From Ipomoea triloba (lineage: Eukaryota > Streptophyta > Magnoliopsida > Solanales > Convolvulaceae): DNA of 64,000 nt. How positions within the stretch are numbered: position 1 is the stretch's first letter; each line of letters starts with the position of its first letter. The position numbers and the translations under genes were made by a program. Below, piece by piece: positions 12,225 to 22,589 of the stretch. The notes beneath the pieces are model-generated. The model searched no databases, was not told the origin of the DNA, and saw nothing but the letters and a program-made list of their open reading frames with translations. The stretch covers positions 10,544,959-10,608,958 of the forward strand of contig NC_044930.1 of the NCBI RefSeq assembly GCF_003576645.1, read 5' to 3'.

Positions 12225-13996
12225 GTTTTATTCATAATCTAATTTGTGATAAGAAGCCGTGAAAGATGAAATGAATTTCATCAAGAGTAACGAAGTTTGG
12301 GATCTTGTTAAGTTACCTAATGGGGCTAAGGCTATTGCCTAAAAGAGATTCATTAGGTAAATTAAGAGATACAAGACCAGGCTTGTTGCTAAGGGATTCA
12401 CTCATAAAGAAGGTATCGATTACAAGGAGACTTTTTCTCCTTTATCAAAGAAAGATTCTCTTCGAATTATTTTAGCTTTAGTTGCACATTTTAATCTTAA
12501 GTTGCAACAAATGGATGTGAAAATTATATCTAGAATAGGAAGTTTTATGTAACAACCTATAGGTTTATCTTCTAGAGGTGGTGAGAATTTAGTATGTAAG
12601 CTTAATAAATCCATATATGGCTTAAAACAAACCTCCCGCCAATGGTACATTAAGTTTAATAGGGTTATTTCTTCATTTGGTTTTGTTGAAGATCCCTTTA
12701 ACCATTATATATATCAAAAGGTCAGTGGGAGTAAAATTTGGTTCCTTGTTTTATACGTGGATAATATCTTACCTACTACTGGAGATAGGGAATACTTCAT
12801 GACGTGAAACAATTTCTTTCTAAGAACTTTGATATGAATGATATGGGTAATGCATTTTATGTCATTTGCATGAAAATTCATAAGGATAGATCCCGGGACA
12901 TACTGATCTATCGCAAGAAACCCATATAGACAAAGTTTGGGAAAGATTCAGATTTAGAATTGTTCACCAACTCTAGCTCCCATAACAAAAGGAGATAAAT
13001 TAAGTTTGAATCAATGTTCTAAAATTGACCTGGAGAAGTCCATGAAGGACATTCCATATGCTGAAGCAGTTGGGTGTCTTGGATACATTCAAGTATGTAC
13101 AAGACCGAACATTGCTTTTGGAATGTTATGACGATACCTGCATAATCCAGGCATAGACCACTAGAAAGCTGTAAAGGAATTTTAAGATATCTCAAAGATA
13201 CTAATATATATATAAACTTGGGTTTAGGAAGACGAATATCTTAAAGATGTCATTGGATATTCTGATGCGAACTTTGTTGGCTATGTTGATTCTCAAAAAA
13301 TCAACTTTAGGGTACATATTTATTATGGTCAGTAAGGCTATATCATGGAAAAGTGTTAAACAGTCTTTAATAATTACTTCTACCATGAAAGCCAAGTTTT
13401 TTTTCATATTTTGAGGCCACTTCATAAGGTGTATGGCTTAAGAATTTCTTCTCTAGGCTTAGAATTTTTGGATTTTGTATCTAAGCCATTAAGAATCTAT
13501 TGTTACAACTCAGCTACAGTTTTCCTAACTAAGAACGACAAAAGTGGGAGTCGAATTAAGCACATCGACATAAAGTTCTTAGCTATAACGAAGCGTGTTA
13601 AAAAGTAAATTGTGGTCATTGAGCACATCAGTACTGAGTTGGTAATAACATATTCCTTGACTAAAGGCATGCCTACAGTTAAATTCAAGGATATTGCTGA
13701 AAAAGATGGGACTTTCACCCACTTTGTAATATTGTATATACATACAGTTTTAATGAATGAAATTCATTCGTATTCAGAAATTTTCTCATAAAGTGTGTAC
13801 ACTCTAAATTCATTGAGAAAATATTTCAGTTGGACTTGAAATAAACATATGGTTTATTTCATAAAGTTTTTTTTTGGTTTCCTAATTAAGAGCTTGAAGG
13901 CAGTTTGCATTTGATCATAATGGATATTACTCGCACTAATGAAAACATATCATTATGGTTGGTGTTATTCTGTTCTTTAAGTTTAATGTTTGCACC
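12225..13996 (+). repeat. 1796-bp direct duplication, copy 2 (RT/RNase H pseudogene)
   Basis: Second copy of 10429-12200, with the same stops and the same YVDN change. Sharing the same disabling mutations argues that one copy was duplicated, in the genome or in the assembly, after decay. Confidence 0.85.
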
Positions 13997-14217
13997 ATGG
14001 TTGGTGTTATTCTGTTCTTTAAGTTTAATGTTTGCACCATGGTTGGTGTTATTCTGTTCTTTAAGTTTAATGTTTGCACCAAGGTTGGTGTTATTCTGTT
14101 CTTTAAGTTTAATGTTTGCACCAAGTGGGAGAATATTCTGTTCTTTAAGTTTAATGTTTGCACCAAGTGGGAGAATGAAATGTTCTTTAAGTTTAATGTT
14201 TGCACCAAGTGGGAGAA
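13955..14217 (+). repeat. 42-bp staircase tandem repeat 2
   Basis: Units of 42 bp start at 13955, 13997, 14039, 14081, 14123, 14165 and 14207. The constant part is TTCTTTAAGTTTAATGTTTG plus CACC. The variable 5' part changes in steps from ATGGTTGGTGTTATTCTG to AAGTGGGAGAATGAAATG, the latter being the junction into the 3' LTR. Copy 1 of the duplication has only one unit here. The period and stepwise pattern match array 1. Confidence 0.85.
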
Positions 14218-14588
14218 TGAAATGTTTTGTCTAATAAGGAGATGAAAAGTTTTGTCTAATAAAACATAAAATAGGGTTTTTCATCTGACATATTCCAAAC
14301 CTGTCATTTTCATTTGGGAGACAAAACATTAGTGGTGCAAATAGTACTACTGTAGGAAGACATTTGGGGTTTCTGCTGCAATGATGGTTTGCAGCTATTT
14401 AAGGTCCTTCACCTCTCACTGCTCAAAACATTCAGTCTCATACACCATCCAGAGAGTATAGAGTAGAAGTGAGAGAAAAATACAGTTCATTCAAGCAAAG
14501 GCAGCAAGCAGCACAGTTCATTCACGCAACAACAAACACCAACTATGGCTGGAGGTTAGATCCTTAATATTTCAGTTTTATTCATACA
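14218..14588 (+). repeat. 3' LTR of the Copia element
   Basis: 371 bp, partner of 5360-5730, with about four mismatches. It follows the polypurine tract and is followed by the TTGAC duplication. Confidence 0.9.
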
Positions 14589-14593
14589 TTGAC

Positions 14594-14957
14594 TTCTTAA
14601 GTTGTTTGTTCTTTTTTTTTTTTATTTATTTATTGTTAATTAACATCAACTAGCTTATGGTAACAAGAATGACAAGTGACAATCTACCCTTGCGTATCTG
14701 TTGCTACATGTTCGAAAGGCAAATGCTACTGATAATTATAAATTATCTCTATGTGTAAATGTAATATATTTAACTTTGCTTTATTCAAAGGGCATAGTAT
14801 AATTCATCACATAAAATAAAAAGCACTGCACACGTTATTATCCATTTGAATTATGAAAAACAGAAGTATAATTTAAAGAAAATTATACATACAGCTTGAA
14901 ACAACGTAACCACGCGCGGACCTCCACAGTCCACACCGCCGTTGGATTGCTTTCATG
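14594..14957. other. 3' flank of CYP74-1, shared with CYP74-2
   Basis: Sequence from about 14636 (TTAATTAACATCAACTAGCTT) closely matches the 3' flank of CYP74-2 beginning near 24582, showing that the duplication includes downstream DNA. No gene seen. Confidence 0.6.
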
Positions 14958-16538
14958 TTACGTTGATGAAGAAGCTTTGGATAGGGACTTGAATTTAACG
15001 ATGGAGCTGGACAGGTACTGCGAAACCTCAACGCTGAATGTATCGTAACGGAGGAAAAACTCCGCCAAGTGCAGGCGTGAAAGTAGAATAATCATGTTCC
15101 TACCCAGGCACTGTTTGTCGTTCGCCGTTGGAATATCAGTCCCTCTCCCGTTGGACCAGTAAACGTACTCGATCAGCTTCTTCCCCTCCCCCACGAATCT
15201 ATCCGGGATATACTTATCCGGGTTTTCGAAAACCTTGGGATCTTTGGTGGCGAAGGGCTGGACCCCGAGAATGGTTTCTCCTTTCTTGACGAGGTAGGAT
15301 GCGTCGTGGCTTTGGACGGTTATGTCCTCTTTGGCCACTGCGAATTGGTAGCGGACCGGGGGTTCGATCCTGAGAGCTTCCCAGATTGCGGATTCGGTCA
15401 ACGGCATGTTGTTGAGCGCGTTAATGGTGATGTTCCCGCCTTCTAGCTCCACTGCTCGGCGGATCTCCTCCGCCAGCTGCAGGTGGAGGACCTGTAAGCA
15501 TGTAAACCACATTGAACAGTTAATATGTATGTGGTAATTGAAAATGAATTTACTAACCTCCAGCCATAATTTAATACTTTGGTTGTCTGCCAGCCATAAT
15601 TTAATAACAAAAGGAAAAAGTTGCAGGACCTCCCCGGCGGAACCGATGTAGTTCATGAGCTCCGGGAGGAAGAACTTGAAGGCGGCGTAGGCGTTGAAGC
15701 AGACAAAGAAGACGAAGTTGTGGCAGGCTTCGTCTCTTTGGAGGCCGACCTTCTCGGCGTCGTCCAGGAGGGGTCCGAGGTTGTTGATGAAAGCGTGGTA
15801 TATGTTGTTGTAGTGGGATTTGACTAGGAAAAACGGGATTGGAAACGTGTGGAGAAACAAGTCCTCGATGAAACCCGGCAGCCATTTGAGTCCCAACGAG
15901 GTTACCGGGGCGATCTGCGGGAGAAGCCACGTCGTGATGGACTTGCTAGCGCTGGTCCCCAGTTTAGTATCGGAAGGTTTAACATCGTTGCAGTATAACC
16001 TAAACAAGAACTCGAAAGCCTTGACGTCGTTAATGTCGTTGTAATTAGACTCCCCTGTCTTACCCACCTCGTCCTCGATTTGCGCGAACATGTCGTCCGA
16101 GATACTAGAAAACAAGGGGAGGAACCTGTCGTGCAATTTGGCTAGAGTCTGGATGAACAGCCCCTTGATGGTGGCGTGTTTGGGCTCGGAGGGGTCGAGG
16201 AAGGAGAGCACACGGTAGCCGCCGGTGAACTTAGTGGACGCCATGTATGTACCTGCGAAGATATCCCTCTTCTCCACCTTGGAAACGTCGAACAGGATGG
16301 GGAAGCTAACGGAATCAAGCAGAACCACAACCTTGGGGTTTTTGGCTATGAACGGACCAGGTGGCATGTTACATCTAAACACACTGGATTTATACTTCTC
16401 CTTTCTGCTTCTAAAGAACTCGTCAGCGCCATGGTTGTAGAAGAAATCGTAGCGGTCGGCGATTGGCCCCAAGAACGGTAATCCGTAGCCACCGGGGATT
16501 TCTCGGAGGGGGAGGTTCTTAGAGTTGTTGGACGACAT
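14958..16538 (-). CDS. CYP74-1: allene oxide synthase-type cytochrome P450 (CYP74C-like), with a 138-bp insert
   Basis: CYP74 enzymes rearrange fatty acid hydroperoxides without O2 or reductase. The N-terminus NLPLREIPGGYGLPFLGPI, the PPGPF block, the ExxR helix (WEALR), the IPDRFVGEGKKLIEYVYW block and the haem-thiolate NDKQCLGR are all present. The AOS-type Phe (ILFDV) and Ser (YMAST) pair at the positions equivalent to Arabidopsis AOS F137/S155 is present. The start at 16538 aligns with the paralogue and leaves 480 aa once an in-frame 138-bp segment (15492-15629) is excluded. That segment is flanked by GTCCT(G/C)CA and would splice as GAG|GT...ACAG|GT. An upstream in-frame ATG (16664) would add a 42-residue Ser-rich extension, but it lies upstream of the TATA-equivalent position. 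No transit peptide is evident with the 16538 start. Odd changes against CYP74-2 are AVAKED for AKAKED and LGVQPF for FGFQPF. Confidence 0.9.
   Translation of the reverse strand: MSSNNSKNLPLREIPGGYGLPFLGPIADRYDFFYNHGADEFFRSRKEKYKSSVFRCNMPPGPFIAKNPKVVVLLDSVSFPILFDVSKVEKRDIFAGTYMASTKFTGGYRVLSFLDPSEPKHATIKGLFIQTLAKLHDRFLPLFSSISDDMFAQIEDEVGKTGESNYNDINDVKAFEFLFRLYCNDVKPSDTKLGTSASKSITTWLLPQIAPVTSLGLKWLPGFIEDLFLHTFPIPFFLVKSHYNNIYHAFINNLGPLLDDAEKVGLQRDEACHNFVFFVCFNAYAAFKFFLPELMNYIGSAGEVLQLFPFVIKLWLADNQSIKLWLEVSKFIFNYHIHINCSMWFTCLQVLHLQLAEEIRRAVELEGGNITINALNNMPLTESAIWEALRIEPPVRYQFAVAKEDITVQSHDASYLVKKGETILGVQPFATKDPKVFENPDKYIPDRFVGEGKKLIEYVYWSNGRGTDIPTANDKQCLGRNMIILLSRLHLAEFFLRYDTFSVEVSQYLSSSIVKFKSLSKASSST
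15492..15629 (-). other. 138-bp insertion or candidate new intron in CYP74-1
   Basis: Absent from both paralogues. On the minus strand it begins GTCCTGCA and ends GCTTACAG, and is followed by GTCCTCCA, so removal from GT to AG restores the exact paralogue length. It also keeps an open frame if retained (46 codons). Inside is a short tandem repeat of ATTAAATTATGGCTGG and a better internal donor (CTGGAG|GTTAGT). Confidence 0.7.
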
Positions 16539-16644
16539 TTTTTGTTTAGCAGGTGACCGGCCAGCGGAGGAAGATGGAATACTAGACAATGAAGAAGAAG
16601 AAGCACTACTTGAATTGGGAGGAATTGAATGGAAGATAACAGTA

Positions 16645-16800
16645 GAATTTATTGCAAGATTCAAGAAAGAAATAATGCTACAATATATTTACGCATGTTT
16701 TAATCTTGATTAAAAATTATTGTTTTTCTTTACTATCTAATTTTATAAGAATCATGTAAAGAATCACATGATGTCATGATGATAACATGCATAGTGGTTA
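16645..16800 (-). promoter_or_regulatory. CYP74-1 core promoter with degenerate TATA box
   Basis: About 150 bp upstream is strongly conserved with CYP74-2 (26628-26760), including GATTCAAGAAAGAAATAATG and CACATGATG...GATAACATGC (plus-strand reading). Where CYP74-2 and CYP74-3 have TATAAAT on the minus strand, CYP74-1 has AATAAAT (16653-16647). Confidence 0.55.
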
Positions 16801-17009
16801 GGGGCATTATTATACTTTATTTTATTAGCCTTTTTTTAGTCAATATTATCTTATATCTTCTGCTCTGTCATGATCGAGAGGCCGGGCAACGCGCCATTTA
16901 CTGATAAATTATATCGTGGACTTTGCTTGATGGAATATTTGATCCAAAATGATATCATCTCTTATACTAATAAAGTTAGGGGATTTGGCCAATAATATTG
17001 GTTCAACCA

Positions 17010-17967
17010 TATTTTACAATACTAATATCAACCATTAGACATGAATTTTTTTTAAACCATATTTTACAATATTATGCAAACATTAACAGTATAGGGAGTG
17101 TTTTGGGTGGGAAGTTAAAGTTGAGGATATTGTTTTTATTAATAGTATAGATTGCATTGCATGTAAATATATGTACTGTATTATTACGATTAGTAATTTT
17201 AATCTATAATTGTATTGCGAATAAGATCGTAGGTAAGAATATATTTTATTAGGAAGTGTGTTACTATATTTTAATTTACAATTGTATTACGAATAGGAAT
17301 TGTATTACCATATTTTACAATATTATGCAAACATTAACAGTATAGGAGTGTTTTGGGCGGGAAGTTAAAGTTGAGGATATTGTTTTTATTAATAGTATAA
17401 ATTGCATTGCAAGTAAATTTATATACTGTATTATTACGATTAGTAATTTTAATCTATAATTGTATTACGAATATGAACGTAGGTAAGAATATATTTTATT
17501 AGGAATTGTGTTACTATATTTTAATTTATAATTGTATTACGAATAAGAATTGTATTACCATATTTTACAATATTACGTAAACCTTAACAATATAGGAGTG
17601 TTTTGGGCGGGAAGTTAAAGTTGAGGATATTGTTTTTATTAATAGTATAGATTGCATTGCAGGGTAAATATATGTATTGTATTATTACGATTAGTAATTT
17701 TAATTAATAGTATAAATTGCATTGCAGGTAAATATATGTATTGTATTATTACGATTAGTAATTTTAATCTAGAATTGTATTACGAATAGGAACGTTGGTA
17801 AGAATATATTTTATTTGGAATTGTGTTACTATATTTTAATTTACAATTGTATTATGAATAGGAATTGCATTACCATATTTTACAATATTACGCAAACCTT
17901 AACAGTATAGGAGTGTTTTGGGCGGGAAGTTAAAGTTGAGGATATTGTTTTTATTAATAGTATAGAT
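17010..17967 (-). repeat. about 250-bp tandem repeats with Helitron-like ends
   Basis: Four units, anchored on GAGGATATTGTTTTTATTAA at about 17123, 17373, 17623 and 17938 (spacing 250, 250 and 315). Each also contains GTGTTTTGGGCGGGAAG and blocks such as ATTATTACGATTAG. Read on the minus strand a unit starts TCTATACTATTAATAAAAAC, which resembles the 5' end of many plant Helitrons. That attribution is inference. Confidence 0.6.
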
Positions 17968-18022
17968 ATAGATTATTTACTACTAATTCTTTAAAATTTA
18001 TAAAATTTCTTTAGCTTATAAT

Positions 18023-18450
18023 ATTTCGGAATAAGAGTCAAATAGGCCATCGAACTGTACACGATAATGCAATTAGGCCACTGAACCTAAAAAACCTACA
18101 ATTAAGTCCCTAAACTAACCAATTTCATTCAATTCTTCCAATTTATAAGTATTTAACCGGTAATTTTAAATTTATTTTTTTAATGCTTTTAAATAATTAT
18201 AAAATAAAAAAATTTAAAAAAAAACAGTGAAACCTCTTCATCTCTGGCCATGGGGACGAAGAAACACTTCGTCTCCGGCGGCGGAGACTTTTTTTTTTAA
18301 ATTGTTTTATAATTTAAAAAAAATAAAAAAATAGAATTACCTGTTATAAACATGTAAATTGGAAGAATTGCATGAAATTAGTTAGTTTGGGGACTTAATT
18401 GTAGGGTTTTTATTGTGTACAGTTCGATGACCTATTTGACCCTTATTCAT
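18023..18450. mobile_element. foldback MITE
   Basis: AAGAGTCAAATAGGCCATCG and CTACAATTAAGTCCC on the left are mirrored by GGGACTTAATTGTAG and CGATGACCTATTTGACCCTT on the right. The core has the CTTCGTC/GACGAAG motif shared with 2990-3290. Confidence 0.7.
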
Positions 18451-18451
18451 A

Positions 18452-18481
18452 ATACTAGTTATCACACGCGCATTGCGCGAT
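18452..18481 (-). mobile_element. possible Helitron 3' terminus
   Basis: On the minus strand a perfect 5-bp hairpin (CGCGC AAT GCGCG) is followed within about 10 bases by CTAGT, the hallmark of Helitron 3' ends. The 5' end was not located. Confidence 0.4.
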
Positions 18482-19511
18482 TAAACCAATGCCCAATGCG
18501 TATTTTTAAATTAGTGTTCCTTAATTGGTTAGAGTTGTCATATAATAATGAGAGAGAGAAAAATGCTAAATTAATAAAAATCAAAACAATAGTCTCGATG
18601 CTTATATATTTTAATAAAACATAACGAAATTGTAAATAGCTAAATTGTCCAGCCCACAGTTTATGTGTCAATATCAATTAACTTTACTGCATTTGTCATT
18701 ACTAATATTCTTGTGTCATGGAAAATATGTTCATAAAGGATGTTATGAAATAATATAATGGGAACCACAACATAAATTCAAAAATCATAGATTAGGGAGT
18801 TAGGAGTAACTAAAATGTGTAGATTATAGAGGAATATAATAAGAACCATAACATTACATACAAGAATACAAGTATAGATGAACAGATTATACAATAGATA
18901 TATTTACATAATGATATTGAAGTTATACTAATTAATGAGTATACCATCATTGATTTTTTTTTTTAAAAAAAAACTGTAATCATTATGAGTACAAATACAA
19001 ATAATAGAATTAGCATGATAATATTTTGACAATCATGCCTATAGAATGTCAAGTAGATGGTGTATTGCATAATATGTTAGGTTTAGTTTTGGGTGAATAG
19101 CAGTGAGAAGGGGAGGGGTTTATATACTGTTGTTTTGGGTAGAATAATGGTTTAGTTAGGAATCTATACAAAATTGTATTATAGAATCTTATTAAGACTT
19201 CAATATTCTAATTTTAAGTTAGGAATCTATACAGAAGTGTATTATAGAATATTGCCAATTTGTTTGAAAACTGCAATAAAGAAACAAATTGCCTAAAGAA
19301 TTTAATGCTAAACTTCTGTTATATTTAACGGAAAAAATTGGTAAAATTATAAAAAGATTAGGATATATTAGGAATTTAATTGGAGGTTGCACAATTAGAA
19401 GAACACAAAATACAATATGTTATACAGACTATTACACCAACATTTTTTTTTGTTCCAGTTAAGTGTCTAACATTATTGGCTCTTATTATAAGTCTAGATT
19501 TCACAAATATA
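18482..19511. other. AT-rich spacer, no gene seen
   Basis: No frame with recognisable motifs on either strand. It contains homopolymer A/T runs near 18955-18970. Confidence 0.4.
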
Positions 19512-20165
19512 AGGCTATGTTTGGCAAACCTAGCTGAAATGGTAGCTGAAAGCTGAAAAGTAGCTGAAAGCTGAAAGCTATAAGCTCGAAGTTGAAATCT
19601 GAAGAGCTGTTAAACTAGCTGTTATGCTTAAAAGTGTTTGGTAAAATTAGCTTTTTGATAAGTTGATTAATGTAAAAAGACTAAAAAGGGCATTTTCATA
19701 AAAGTTAAATAATTTTAAATTTAAATAAGTTTGTTTACATATTAAAATATAAAATAATGAAATCAATATAATTTAATAAAATATAAAGTAAGAACATATA
19801 TTTGAAAATATATAAAGTAAAACAAGATGTTTATAATTTATAAAATTAGTTCATACAAAAATTATTGTTCAAACACAAATATCAAATTAAAATTACAACG
19901 AAACATATTGAAGAAAAAATGCCAAAAGAGTTTTAATTGGGAGGGATAAATGATGTCATTTATATAAAATAATAAGGACAAAGATGGAAAAAAGTTAAAA
20001 AGCTACTAGCTTATTTTTGAAAACTACTTGAAGTAGCGTTTCAAAATAAGCTCTTATTTTAATCTATTAGCTTATTTTGAGAACATTACCAAACAAAGCT
20101 TATAGCTTATTAGTAGCTTAAAATAAGCTATAAGCTCCTAAATAAGCTCTGCCAATCACCGCCTA
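19512..20165. mobile_element. MITE-like element rich in AGCTGAAAGCT
   Basis: It begins GGCTATGTTTGGCAAACC, contains repeated TAGCTGAAAGCTG, and ends AATAAGCTCTGCCAATCACC. A close relative lies inside the CYP74-3 insertion (41266-41875). The ends are imperfect inverted repeats (GGC...TTTGGCA / TGCCAA...GCC). Confidence 0.65.
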
Positions 20166-21040
20166 AATATTGTGAAAGGAAGATGTACCACGCCTTTTCT
20201 GCCGACAACCAAACCACAACATCCCAAAAGCATGCATGTTCCATATATTTCTTACCGCCCTCCCCGGCCTATAAATTACGCCATGGCTGATGAAGTGATC
20301 CCAAGTAGAATTGGGTTCAAACCAACTGTGTACAACGAAGCCTCTAATCTCCCTCTCGCCCAATACCAACACTCATCAAAGCTCTACTGGTAATTTTGAA
20401 TTCAAATACACTTAAATCAGGTATTTTTTAAACTAATTTTTTTTTCTCATTCATGCAAAATCCGTATGTACAAACAATTTCACTGGGACGCTTTTGCCTT
20501 GCGATAATTTGGGCCTTGGTTTATGCACTATTCTTAGTCATCATATTTGTATACAAGTCAAATTCTAGTTTATTCTACACTGACTATGGCTCATAAGCAG
20601 CAGTTCCAGAGAATCACAATGCAAAGCATTACCAATACTCAAATTATCGACAAGACAAGTGCGTCCCACTGAAAATATGAAATTGTCTATATATATGTAT
20701 GTATTTTGCATGAATGAGAAAAAAAAAAAGACGAATATACTCTTCGTTTTTTTTTTTTTAATCCTAATACAAAATTCTTGATTGCTTTGGATTTTGGGTT
20801 GCATTGAGCTGCCAACTATTTTGTTTTACCTATCTTTCTTTTCCCCTTTTTATGGTTTTTGTCTTTCTAATAATTATTGTATATTGCTTTAGTAGCTTTG
20901 GTTATTGCTGGAATATTATTTTGTTTCCCTCTTGTTACTTTCACGAGCTTATCCCTCTAGTTATTTTCACGAACTTTTCATTGTCATAATGCATAAAAGC
21001 GTTTAGTTTAGCTTCGGCAAATGTTAATCCTTTTCTGGAC
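20166..21040. other. no gene assigned
   Basis: A plus-strand open stretch at 20172-20393 shows no domain I recognise and has no typical gene context. 20565-20990 is low-complexity T/A-rich sequence. Confidence 0.35.
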
Positions 21041-21049
21041 AATGAGCAA

Positions 21050-21960
21050 AAAAGAATGAAGACGAAAGCCCAGATCTTTGATGAAGCTTTAAGCTCCCTA
21101 AAGGAAGTTAAGGAACCTAGCTTCCAAGTTATGAAACAAATTGAGATTCAAGTTTTCTATAGCATACGTAGAAAAATTGTTTCTATGTCTGACTGTAAAG
21201 AATGGTTTACCACTTCATTGATTGTTGATGTAAATATTTTATATTATGATTTAATGAAATAACTTCATTTAATGTACATTTTATTATGATCCACACAGCT
21301 GTGTGAACCAATTTGCCGGCCTGCATGATGCAATAAGAAGTTAACTGTGAAGGATAAAGGTTTACTCTATCTTAGTAAGTGTGAGAAAAAGTGACAGAAA
21401 GGAACAGTGGGGTATAAGCTGGTTGTTAGGGTGGTGGATAAAATAGAAGATGCTCCCTTTTTACTATGGGATAAGGAGTGTGCTAATTTGGTAGATGTTC
21501 CAGCAAGCTTATTGTTTGCTAAGTATCATTAGGTAAACTAAAAACCAGATTAAACATATTAATTTCAATTCCATTTAAGATTGTAATAATGCTTATTATA
21601 TAAATATTGAAATCTTTTTTTAGGTTGATGTTGACATTCCTCCAAAAATGGAGCACTCATTAGGATGTCAATGATTTTTAAAGTTCCAAGGTGAATGATA
21701 ACCAAGAGATCGAAGGACCTTATTTCAAGGATGATTATATTGAAGAAGATGATGAAGGAAGAAGACTTTGATCAGGTAGATTTTATCTGCTCTAATTGTA
21801 CCTAATTTATTTTGAATCCAACTAGGAAAATATGACCTTAATGTTTTCACATTAATGTTTTATTTTCAGGAAGCTTCCAAAGGTGATGAAGTAAACAGTC
21901 CAGTGATTGCAGCTCAGCAGAATGAAAAGCTTACAGACTCAGAAAATTAAACACTATCAA
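21050..21960 (+). pseudogene. RPA1-like (replication protein A large subunit C-terminal) pseudogene
   Basis: Broken fragments include YKLVVRVVDKIEDAPFLLWD and ECANLVDVPASLLFAKYH (about 21415-21533), preceded by CNKKLTVKDKG in the manner of the zinc-ribbon/OB-fold C-terminal domain (Rep_fac-A_C) of plant RPA70-like proteins. Stops and frameshifts interrupt it. Such genes are also carried by plant Helitrons, and Helitron-like sequence lies nearby, so it could be transposon-derived. The family call rests on motif memory. Confidence 0.5.
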
Positions 21961-22441
21961 AAGATGCATGTTGGATCAGTTTTCTTCATCTAAGAAACTT
22001 AGGAAGTCAAAGATGGTTACTGTGAAACAAGAGAATATGTAACTTTGTATGGGATGAGAAGTTTCAAACAATTGTACTGTTGTTTTTCTAGGGTTTTGGA
22101 CCTATTAAATTGGTAGCACTTTTGTAGTGTTATCAATTTAATTCATGGTGATTTTCTAATTGTTTTTGGTGATTTTCTATACTACCTTGATCTAAGTTTG
22201 CAGTATGAAAAAGATATATTTATGTTTTAATACTAATCTTTTCACTGTTTTCTATTATACTGTTTTATGTTTAATGTCTATGTATTACAGCAAGGATTGC
22301 AGCCTTACACTTCATACTGAGGCATAAGGCATAAGTCATTATAAAGCAAAAATTGATAATATTATATAATATTTTGAGTATTTATTTATTCTATTTAAAT
22401 TTGATAAATAATGTAATTATTGAATATGTATTAGGTTCCAT

Positions 22442-22486
22442 ATTCTGCTTAGGAAACAGACGCTCTATCCACTGAGCTAGAGACGC
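22442..22486 (-). pseudogene. tRNA-Arg(CCU)-like fragment (5' half)
   Basis: On the minus strand GCGTCTCTAGCTCAGTGG gives an acceptor strand and D arm (A box), followed by an anticodon arm TCTGT-TTCCTAA-GCAGA with anticodon CCT. The variable and T arms (GGTTCGA B box) are missing and replaced by AT-rich sequence, so it is a truncated copy and unlikely to be functional. Confidence 0.65.
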
Positions 22487-22589
22487 ACTTATTGGTAATA
22501 ACTTTCTTTCATACAATACAAAACACTTATTTCATACACTTCCAAAATTTAATTCCCAAAATCTATACAATTAATAAAAACAAAATCCT

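Larger units (their letters stand above)
5360..14588 (+). mobile_element. full-length, coding-degenerate Ty1/Copia LTR retrotransposon
   Basis: Two 371-bp LTRs (5360-5730 and 14218-14588) begin TGAAA and end TACA. Both are flanked by TTGAC. A primer-binding site matching initiator tRNA-Met (TTGGTATCAGAGCC, 5732-5745) follows the left LTR. A polypurine tract (AAGTGGGAGA) precedes the right LTR. The order is gag (8012), protease, integrase, RT, RNase H, the Copia order. The LTRs differ at only about four positions that I could see, so insertion was recent, yet the coding region has many stops. It was therefore probably mobilised in trans. About 2.3 kb of non-coding leader separates the PBS from gag. 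The element landed just 3' of CYP74-1. The internal part also carries a 1796-bp duplication and two 42-bp staircase arrays, described separately. Confidence 0.9.
5355..14593. repeat. 5-bp target site duplication of the Copia element
   Basis: TTGAC lies directly outside the left LTR (5355-5359) and the right LTR (14589-14593). This supports a single insertion event bounded as given for the element. Confidence 0.75.

Noticed and set aside
15601..16606. Long open frames antisense to and in alternative frames of CYP74-1 (likewise over CYP74-2 and CYP74-3)
   Set aside because: They are shadows of GC-rich coding sequence, show no family motifs, and the same shadow frames recur in all three paralogues.
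16539..16664. Annotating CYP74-1 from the upstream ATG as a 568-aa plastid protein
   Set aside because: The ATG is upstream of the TATA-equivalent site and the extension has no counterpart in the paralogues; kept as a finding instead.
20172..20393. Possible small gene (73 aa)
   Set aside because: No domain, no promoter or splice context; adjoins a MITE end.
20804..20989. Hydrophobic small membrane protein
   Set aside because: Phe/Leu content reflects T-rich low-complexity DNA.
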